26,356 nucleotides of DNA from Chara braunii (taxonomy: Eukaryota; Streptophyta; Charophyceae; Charales; Characeae): contig BFEA01000023.1 in assembly GCA_003427395.1 (NCBI GenBank), positions 4,324,894 through 4,351,249 of the forward strand, given 5' to 3'. Position numbers and translations under genes: made by a program. Below the pieces are notes generated by a model. That model was given only the letters and a program-made list of their open reading frames with translations. It did not search any database and was not told the DNA's origin. How positions within the stretch are numbered: the first letter of the stretch is position 1; each line of letters begins with the position of its first letter. This document shows, in pieces, positions 20,059 through 26,356 of the stretch.

Positions 20059-21612
20059 ATCCCTGGACGACCGACAGTCTCCATCCCAAACCACGTCCCC
20101 ACCGAACTCCATAAATCGCTAATTAATGTTTTGAATGGCTACGTGGAAGTATTGAGTGTGCGCGATAATGATATCGGCCTAACTAACGTGATTGAACATG
20201 CCATTCTCACGGGGGATCATCCACCCATTAGCTGTGTTCCCTATAGGTACTCACCACCTCAAAGAGTGGCTGCTTTTCAGCGGATCAAAGAATTTGAAGC
20301 TAATGGATGGATCGAACCCGCTATAGGACCATGGTCTTTTCCCGTAGTAATTGTGCCGAAAAAGAATGGAGGAATTCGCGTTTGCATCGATTATAGAAAG
20401 TTGAATGATATCACGATCAAGGATGTGTACCCTTTCCCCCGGATTGACGAGTTGTTGGATGCGATTGGAAGTGCTCGATTTTTCAGCAAGTTTGATGTTC
20501 GCCATGGGTTTCATCATCTTCTTGTTCGAGAAGAGGATCGCCCGAAGACTGCATTCGTACTCTTCGAATGTACGTGGCAGTGGATTCGGTGTCCGATGGG
20601 CATCTACAATGCTCCCGCAACTTTCCAGCGAGCCATAAACATGGCCTTTCAGAACTTTGTGCGGAAAACTCGTCTGGCACAGAGTATCATTAACTACTCC
20701 GTGATTGTGTACATGTATGACATTTTGGTGTATTCAAGTTCCTACGAAGGGTACGTGCAACACATCGAATGGGCGTTGCATGCGTTACGAGATGCTGGTT
20801 TCAAAGTGGCGTTCGAGAAGTGCCAGTTTTTTCTTACCACCATTTCCTTCCTAGGACACGTGGTAACAGACCAGGGACTTAGGCCGGAGCCGCAGAAGGT
20901 GGCAGCTGTCAGAGATGCGCCGGTACCTACGACTATTACGCAGGTTCGTGCCTTTCTAGGCCTGGCTTCGTACTACCGAAGGTTCATCAAGGGCTTCACG
21001 GCGATTGCGGGACCCCTCACGAATCTGCTGCGAAAGGACCAGCCGTTGATCTGGACGGCGGAGTGTGATCGAACATTTTCGGAACTCAAGGCCGCCCTCA
21101 TTTCGGCCCCGGTCCTTATAAGGCCGGATCCTGAAAAGCCTTTTGTCCTGATTACTGACTGGCAGCCAGAGGCAATTTCGGCGATCTTGGCCCAGGTGGG
21201 ACCAAGCGGACTCGAGAACGTGGTGGAGTATGCGTCCAAATCGGTACCCGCCTTCAAGCGTAACTACGTCGCTCCAACAAATGAATGCTACGCGGCTCTT
21301 TGGGGAATCAGTCACTTTCGAGCTTACTTGTACGGACGGAAGTTCACATTGGTAACCGATCACAAACCTCTGCTAGCCCTGAAGAAATCTAAGGATTACT
21401 CGGGCATGATCGGGCGATGGGCGACGGTGCTGCAGAGCATGGACTTTGACATTCGTCACCGGAAACACGAAAGGCATTGGAATGCGGACGGATTGACACG
21501 ACTGCACCGACCTGAGAAGGTTTCGAGGAATGAGGAGGTGATTCCGTAGAACGAACCGAAGGAGGAGAATGGACCTCGGTACGGCCAAGTGGAGATCCTG
21601 TCAAATGAGTAA
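20059..21612 (+). pseudogene. reverse transcriptase - RNase H, element 2
   Basis: RT motifs in order: FEANGWIEPAIGPWSFPVV, CIDYRKLNDITIKDVYPFP, FDVRHGF (Asp at 20494), RCPMGIYNAPATFQ, then YMYD at 20710-20721 instead of YMDD. The first catalytic Asp of motif C is therefore replaced by Tyr and the enzyme should be inactive. Connection domain: VRAFLGLASYYRRFIKGF. RNase H: LITDWQPEA (Asp at 21157), TNECYAALWG, VTDHKPLLAL (Asp at 21358), NADGLTRLH. TAG at 21547 replaces a Trp codon of element 1 (6339). The genuine end is TAA 21610-21612, after YGQVEIL. No frameshift was found. It shares one frame with PR. Confidence 0.94.
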
Positions 21613-21658
21613 GTGACACGAGGTCTATTTTTTTTTTTTTGCCCCCTCTGCAATTCAG
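21609..21658 (+). promoter_or_regulatory. intron-like segment between RT and integrase ORFs
   Basis: GTAAGT at 21609-21614 (it contains the TAA stop of the RT ORF), a long T run at 21628-21640, a further pyrimidine stretch and CAG at 21656-21658 have the make-up of a 50-base intron. The integrase ATG lies 24 bases downstream. Removing it would join the two ORFs one base out of frame as the sequence stands. Element 1 does not show the same donor and acceptor clearly. Confidence 0.35.
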
Positions 21659-21682
21659 TCCCATCTCTCCCTCTCTGCCATC

Positions 21683-23413
21683 ATGACTACCCCACCCGTC
21701 TCTGTGACCCCCTCTTCTCCTACTAATTCTGCCCCTCTCACCCCCTCCGCCTTCTTTGCCACCCTCCCCGATAAATTCTGCTATTTTTGCACATGTATTG
21801 CACGGGTTTATGGGGTTGACTGTCATCCTTTCGAAACCGGGTTTGTCGATTGGGTAGAATGTGCCACGTGTGTCAATCGTGCGCACGGGGCCTGCGTTCG
21901 CTATCGGACGAGTAGCAAGGAGTGGAGGTGCCCCCTGTGTAGAACGGCCAAACTTCCCACAGAGGTTCGATTCGAGGCCGCCCGAACGGACGGACCTAAA
22001 TATGATGAGAAATACCGTCGAGCGGAGGTTTGGACGGATAAAATTTTATTAGCTAAATTAGCGAGATTATCCTTGGGTCACCTCACCAAACACGACAGAC
22101 GTAGGGCTACCGAGAGATCTCGGGACTATCGATGGATCAACAGTCATTTGGAGAAGCGTAAAACTGACGGATCGGGTTCGTGGCTGATAGTTCCTCATCC
22201 ATTCCAGAGATATGATTGGACCCGATCTGCTCACGAAGAGCAGGCCGCTCATTTCACGATACGTGTCACGGAGGCAACTATAGACCAGAACCGATGGTTC
22301 TGGTCCAATATACGAGATGATGTCAGATACGTCGTCACCAACTGTCTGGTCTGTGTCGCTGATCGCGCCCCAATACAGGGACCAAACACGATGGTACCAA
22401 CGGAAGTAGAACGCCCCTTCCAACGAGTCAGTATGGACACGACAGATATTGACGTGCCACCTGGCCAAAACCGTTGTGAATATTCTATCCTTTTAGTATT
22501 AATAGACCACTTTTCCAAGTACATCGAGGTCTACCCTTGCAAGACCCACAAGGCTGCTGAAATAGCCACGTACATCGATCGGTTCCTCTATACCCATCTA
22601 GATACGGAAGAAATCCTGACCGACAATGGGTCCGAATTCAAAGGCGAAGTAGAGGAACTGCTCACGCGAAGGGGCATCACACTCCGACATATGGCACCTC
22701 ACGTGTCTCAGTCGAATGGGTTGGCCGAAAATGCCAACCGTATGATTAAAACCGCCCTTCACAGGAATTTAGCGGCACATGACACGCGTCCGTGGCCCGA
22801 GATCGTGTATCAAATCGTCGGAATTCACCGGGCCACCCCTCATGAGTCCACGGGGTTCACCCCCTTTCAGCTTCGCATTAATAGCCTCCCCTGTGTCGAC
22901 TATCAGGGTAATTCAAAAATTGTCGAAGCAGGGGGCAGAGACACGCGTGCCGCCCTCAAGGCCAAGGCCAAAAGGTATACCGATTTAATGGAACGGGCCG
23001 TCCCGAAGCTAGCCCGAAAAAGACAGAGGATGACCGATCTGGCCCACGGTAGGTAGGTCCGTAGCTATGAGGCTCGAAATGGAAATGTTGGGCCCCAGCA
23101 CCAATATAAATTAGGGGACCTGGTGCAGGTACGTAAATGTGCACGCGACCGGAAACTCGCTCCCAAGTTTTCTGGCTGTTTTCGCGTTGTCAAGCTCGGA
23201 CCCAACGGCGCCAACACTGTGCGCATCGCGCCCGAGGCTAGTGCCAACCATAGCTCTGTCCCCATCGTCCGGCATACCTCCTACCTCTGACCTCTCCCTC
23301 CCTCTGATCTTCCCCCTTTTCCCTCCTCCGAAGGCGAGGAGAACGATGACGATCTAACTCTTTCTCCGCTCTCTCCCTCCTGCCCTTCGTCTTCCTCTCC
23401 GTCCTCGCCATAA
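21683..23413 (+). CDS. PHD-finger integrase, element 2
   Basis: Separate ORF with its own ATG, 457 codons to TAG 23054, then in frame past TGA 23288 to TAA 23411. Residues 33-86 (21779-21940) form a C4HC3 PHD-type finger: Cys33, 36, 60, 63, His68, Cys71, Trp81, Cys83, Cys86. PHD fingers commonly read histone tails. The integrase zinc-binding part has His184, His190, Cys221, Cys224. The catalytic triad is Asp252, Asp314 and Glu349, with 34 residues between the last two. After TAG 23054 (a CAG in element 1) comes the SH3-like C-terminal domain (YKLGDLVQVRKCAR, VVKLGPNGANTVRI) and a Ser/Pro/acidic tail. It inserts the cDNA; the finger could choose chromatin targets (inference). No chromodomain was seen. 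Confidence 0.9.
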
Positions 23414-23861
23414 GCTTCATCACGGAGTGGGCTCTCGATGATCAACTGTTGCAGCCACGTGGCCACATCTCGGAAATTCGGCAAGTTCGTCATCCACGGC
23501 TCAATACGGATCTTCATTCTTTTGCGACGTGGGTATGTATGCAGCCGCCACATTTCGATTCGGAGGGAGTTGGCAGGCAATAGTGTTGGCGGAGGTGGTA
23601 GCGGTACATCGGAGAGGGGCTCCCGGAACAAGCCACGTCACTACGGTCGCGGCTTTCAGCGGCGACATCAGTACGGTCAATCCACTGTGGCATACAGCGA
23701 TCTTGACCTCGCTGCGAGAGTGGACGGAGCAGGTGTCCAACGTGTGGCAGCACCATCTTGCCCGACCAGGGCACAATCTCATCCCGACCTTTGCACCTGA
23801 TCTTGACGGTGTGCCAGCGGTTGCGATCCCCACCCTTGTTGCTTTCCCACGCCCCCAATGA
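23410..23861 (+). pseudogene. ORF3, unknown accessory protein, element 2, broken
   Basis: Aligns with the intact ORF3 of element 1. The expected start reads ATA inside ATAA (23410-23413), where element 1 has ATGA, so the start codon is lost by one G-to-A change. Coding then runs SFITEWALDDQLLQPRGHI, shifts frame near 23525-23540, and continues MYAAATFRF, TSHVTTVAAFSGDI, LREWTEQVSNVW, ending PRPQ with TGA 23859. The stop again overlaps the next ATG. No domain is recognised. A long reverse-strand frame over this region (23501-24121) is taken as a shadow. Confidence 0.68.
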
Positions 23862-24208
23862 ACCGCGCCACCCCCCTCGCTTCTCTCTCCATCTTCGGTC
23901 TCCCCTCTCTTTTCCCTACCTTCTGGCAGTCCGATCTTCATCCTCATCTTTCCCTCTCGATCAAACCCCTCTCCGTCCCGCTTCTTAATCCCGGGCATTG
24001 GCGACTTTGGCACGAGACCTTTGTCGAACTGTCCGTGTGTTTGGCTCGAGTGCAGGTGACGTGGACGCGGACCAGCAAGCATCCCGCGTGTCTCGAAAAT
24101 CTGGAATTGTTGATCATACAAGCTTGGAGGACTAACGTGGAAGGTGATCTACTCGGTTTTCTCTTCGGATCGGTGCGGCCAGGACATCGCCAACTAATCA
24201 CTCAATAA
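23858..24208 (+). CDS. ORF4, unknown accessory protein, element 2
   Basis: An intact 116-residue ORF. Its ATG is inside the ATGA that ends ORF3. The N-terminal half is Leu/Ser/Pro-rich and mildly hydrophobic (LASLSIFGLPSLFPTFW). The C-terminal half looks globular: PGHWRLWHETFVELSV, ACLENLELLIIQAWR. Element 1 keeps the same start context (AATGAACCG) and a shortened, diverged version. It ends at TAA 24206, 21 bases before the ORF5 ATG. No family was recognised. The hydrophobic stretch is too short and Pro-broken to call a membrane segment. Confidence 0.6.
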   Translation: MNRATPLASLSIFGLPSLFPTFWQSDLHPHLSLSIKPLSVPLLNPGHWRLWHETFVELSVCLARVQVTWTRTSKHPACLENLELLIIQAWRTNVEGDLLGFLFGSVRPGHRQLITQ

Positions 24209-24229
24209 CTCATCGCCCCGATCGTGCAA

Positions 24230-24544
24230 ATGGCGGACGATCTCTCTCCTGACATTGTTTTGCAAAGCGACGACAGCCCCGCTCCGCACGTGCTCACACG
24301 AACGTTGGACCCGTATCTTCAGTGGAGTGCATGCTTGGAAGAGCCTGGGGACAAAGACTCTCTACCGTCGCGACAGGAGTATCTGAAGCCATACGGCATC
24401 ATCAATCACGCTTTCTATCCAAAGGCGGAGGAGGTGGCGATAAAAGAGGAGGAAAGTGACGACGACGAGGAGACATCGGAAGAGGGAAGCTATAGCGAGT
24501 ATAGCGAGGGCGAGCAGAGTGGAGAAGAAGAAGAAGAAGAAGAA

Positions 24545-24576
<32 letters not shown>

Positions 24577-24910
24577 AACCGGGTCTGAGTGGGAAGCTTT
24601 GCCGGAGGAAGCGACACGTACTGGCACGGAGGCGGAAGATCCTGAGGCAGCACGCAAGTGAGAAGAAAGTGCCACCGGGAAACGCCAGTTGGAGTTCGCC
24701 AGCGGAGCAAGCCTGCGCATCAGTGACGATCCAGCCAGGGATCCGGAGCCGCCGAAGCCCGAAGATGGCGACCCAGCAGCCGCCACCCCAAGCACCTCAG
24801 ACGGAGTCGATCCTCCTTCCCCCTCCAGCCCTACCCGTCCCCCAATTCGTCCACGTACTGATGCGGGGGATAGGCCTTCGTCCCCGGACCTTATCCCTCC
24901 GTCCCCTTGA
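24230..24910 (+). pseudogene. ORF5, acidic low-complexity protein, element 2
   Basis: ATG 24230 (MADDLSPDIVLQSDD). The first 65 residues are globular-like, with SPAPHVLTRTLDPYLQW and EYLKPYGIINHAFYP. A strongly acidic tract with a run of about 17 Glu from a GAA microsatellite follows. TGA at 24659-24661 interrupts the frame after EAARK. The frame then continues GKRQLEFASGASLRISDD, KPEDGDPAAATPSTS and a Pro/Ser-rich end, stopping at TGA 24908. From memory, unchecked, similar tails occur in repeat proteins of Chara. Function is unknown. ORF5 is missing from element 1. Its last 146 bases overlap ORF6 in another frame. Confidence 0.6.
24521..24578. repeat. GAA trinucleotide microsatellite in ORF5
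   Basis: About 19 GAA/GAG units coding for consecutive Glu in ORF5. The reverse and shifted frames give poly-Ser, poly-Leu and poly-Lys, which are artefacts of the repeat. Confidence 0.95.
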
Positions 24911-25619
24911 TTACCTCACCCTCGAGCAGATCTACACCCCCGTCACCTTCCCCCGTCACCCCTTCCATCCCCATCTCTTCCGTGATTTTTACTTTACGCG
25001 CCTAATCACTACCGTCTACCCTCATCACTCCCTTCAGCCCGCTGCCCCCACGTTCTGTCTACATATCCTGTTGTTTAGCGCTGCGTGGCAATAGTGCAAC
25101 GTAGTAGAAGTCTACTGCGTAGCCACAGGGACGATCCCCGCCTGTCACCACTACGATTTCTTTCGCGCAGCGCTCTTCCGCACCCTCTCCTCCCTCTACC
25201 GCGACTACCTCGCCTCTCTCCCTCATAGCGGCGATCACTTCCCTCGTTTTCACCGGATCATTCGCTATGAGGAACTTCCGGTGACAATAGAAGGATTGAA
25301 TCGCTACCTACCCCCACTCCCTTCCCGTCGTCCCTACGGACTTCCCTCCATGTACCGCCTCTACTAGCCCATTCCAACAAGGCGGTAAAACCCAATCGCA
25401 TGACTATCCCCCCCCCCCCTCTCCCTTCACCCAATCGACGAGAGGAGAACGACACGAATCAGTAAGCTTCGCGAAGATCACGCCATCGGCGATGACGTCA
25501 ACCTACGCTCTGATTCGACGGGCCGTGACGAGCCAGGGTGCAGAGTACACGGAGAACCAGCGGACGATGATGGTGTCACCTGGACGACCTCCGACGATTC
25601 CAGTAGCACGAGCCAATAG
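24765..25619 (+). pseudogene. ORF6, unknown accessory protein, element 2
   Basis: ATG 24765 (MATQQPPPQAPQTE) lies inside ORF5 in a different frame. Protein-like sequence continues in one frame to TAG 25617, interrupted by TAG 25092, TAG 25365, TAA 25386 and TGA 25401. Segments: ALPVPQFVHVLMRGIGL, LEQIYTPVTFPRHPF, YDFFRAALFRTLSSLYRDY, RIIRYEELPVTIEGLNRYL, and after the stop cluster SKLREDHAIGDDVNLRSDS with a Ser/Thr/Asp-rich end. About 284 codons with no frameshift needed, which is longer than expected by chance between stops of this spacing. The family is not recognised. It is absent from element 1. Confidence 0.5.
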
Positions 25620-25784
25620 ACTCACGAAGAGATCGCAATTGAAGTTGGCGTCAACATGAACTCTGGCTCGATTATCTGCTGAGACACTTGGTTCCTCATG
25701 CATCACTCTTCCCCCTCCTTCCTTCTCCGCCGTGACATGCAATCAGGAGATCGCATAATTTTGGAACCCCCTGCGCGTCACATA
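25620..25784. other. 3' internal end before LTR, no clear polypurine tract
   Basis: It ends with the block TTGGAACCCCCTGCGCGTCA and ATA before the LTR, nearly the same as in element 1 (8934-8957). A purine run directly before the LTR, usual for plus-strand priming, is not visible. A reverse-strand frame at 25503-25742 (79 codons) is open but unsupported. Confidence 0.5.
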
Positions 25785-26356
25785 TGTGACGAACTACTTC
25801 CCGAACCCGTGCTATCTTTCGTACCCCGTTGGTTTGAATCTTTCTTGTATCATACCGACCCTACAAGCACCCCGTTTGTTTTTTTGAATTCAGGCGCCGC
25901 GTTTTGGCCCCCCCCCATCTTCCGGAAGCTTTTGTGATTCTTCGGTTCTGCTTTTTCTTTTGCAATTCGGGAAATGCATAGGAATTTACGCGCGCCTTAG
26001 TGAGCGCACTGGGAATTGGGCCCGGCGGTTGGGAATTCCGAGATAAGCGGAACTTCGACGTGTCCTTTTTGTGTGTGAATGTTCTCGGTCGCGTTGGAAA
26101 AAGCTCTCGTGATTTTGTAAGGATACGAATAGGTGTAGGACTTTCCTTTCCCACGTCGTCCTTTTCGCGCGCTGATATGGTGATTTCAATTTTGAATTGG
26201 TTTAGGACCTAGGCAAGTTGTAACTGTTTCGGTGCCTTTTTCTTTTTCTTTTTGTTGACGGCGCCACACATACGAGCTTCCTTCTCTCTCCCCACCCCCC
26301 GCTCTGTTTACCGCATCGTTCTCTCCTGCGCTCTTTCCTCCTCCTCCCCCCCCCCC
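25785..26356 (+). repeat. element 2 3' LTR, first 572 bases
   Basis: Aligned base for base with 14303 onward with roughly 5 percent differences and small homopolymer indels. It runs off the end of the window in a C-rich stretch, so more than 2 kb of this LTR lies outside. Confidence 0.93.

Larger units (their letters stand above)
14303..26356 (+). mobile_element. element 2: younger Ty3/gypsy LTR retrotransposon, 3' end cut by window
   Basis: Direct repeats at 14303 and 25785 (both start TGTGACGAACTAC) are the LTRs. Between them are PBS, gag, PR, RT-RNase H, PHD-integrase, ORF3, ORF4, ORF5 and ORF6. Over the ~575 bases where both LTRs can be compared they differ at about one site in twenty (by eye), so this copy is younger than element 1. 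From 18280 to 23290 no frameshift was found; stops in that stretch are four TAG and one TGA. Gag and ORF3 have frameshifts. Distance between LTR starts is about 11.5 kb. The target-site duplication cannot be checked because the 3' LTR runs off the window. Confidence 0.93.

Noticed and set aside
21683-23413. Chromodomain at the integrase C-terminus (chromovirus)
   Set aside because: After the SH3-like segment only a Ser/Pro/acidic tail is seen; no aromatic-cage chromodomain pattern was found in either copy.
23501-24121. 206-codon reverse-strand frame opposite ORF3/ORF4
   Set aside because: The sense-strand ORF3 and ORF4 are conserved with element 1 while no conserved antisense protein was seen, so it is treated as a shadow.
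24402-24795. Poly-Leu, poly-Ser and poly-Lys frames around 24520-24580
   Set aside because: Alternate readings of the GAA microsatellite; only the poly-Glu frame belongs to a longer protein-like ORF.
25503-25742. 79-codon reverse-strand frame before the 3' LTR, resembling the antisense ORFs of some plant Ty3/gypsy elements
   Set aside because: No convincing match to the reverse strand of element 1 before its 3' LTR, and ORF6 covers part of it in sense.
1-26356. CRISPR arrays, prokaryotic operons or phage genes
   Set aside because: No regularly spaced identical repeats, and all recognisable genes belong to eukaryotic LTR retrotransposons; the overlapping ATGA junctions are within the elements.

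Overview
The window is nuclear eukaryotic DNA made almost entirely of LTR retrotransposon sequence. No host gene could be supported. Two related Ty3/gypsy-type elements lie head to tail on the + strand. Element 1 runs from about 1371 (or earlier) to 11484 and is old and heavily broken. Element 2 runs from 14303 past the end of the window and is younger and better preserved. The organism is probably a green-lineage eukaryote. Both primer binding sites (2012 and 17268) nearly match the TGGTATCAGAGCC site that plant elements use for initiator tRNA-Met. From memory, unchecked, the RNase H and 3' ORF sequences also resemble repeat proteins of the charophyte alga Chara. A fungus is not excluded. The N gap shows this is a draft assembly.

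Layout: 1-1370 holds short direct repeats, a degenerate GACCA-type satellite and unassigned sequence. 1371-2011 is the end of element 1's 5' LTR. 2012-8957 is its interior: PBS, gag with CCHC knuckle, protease, RT-RNase H, PHD-integrase, ORF3, ORF4. 8958-11484 is its 3' LTR. 11485-14302 is a spacer with a broken non-element coding relic, an AT-rich tract ending in oligo-A, and a degenerate repeat array. 14303-17267 is element 2's 5' LTR, with a 754-base gap. 17268-25784 is its interior: the same genes plus ORF5 and ORF6. 25785-26356 is the start of its 3' LTR.

The gene order is gag-PR-RT-RH in one long frame, a TAA conserved in position, then a separate ORF for integrase. This integrase carries an N-terminal C4HC3 PHD-type zinc finger. 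It is followed by a chain of small ORFs joined by ATGA stop/start overlaps. The long LTRs (about 2.5-3 kb) themselves encode a protein that is conserved between the two elements. These traits are shared by both copies and together suggest an unusual lineage of Ty3/gypsy elements: a chromatin-reader integrase, a divided pol, accessory 3' ORFs and an LTR-encoded protein.

Both copies look inactive. Element 1 has many frameshifts and stops. Element 2 keeps one frame for about 5 kb but has in-frame TAG codons, and its RT catalytic motif reads YMYD instead of YMDD. Six TAG codons fall where a sister copy has TGG (Trp), which suggests CpA-to-TpA decay. Homology calls rest on reading translations by eye. 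No database search was possible.
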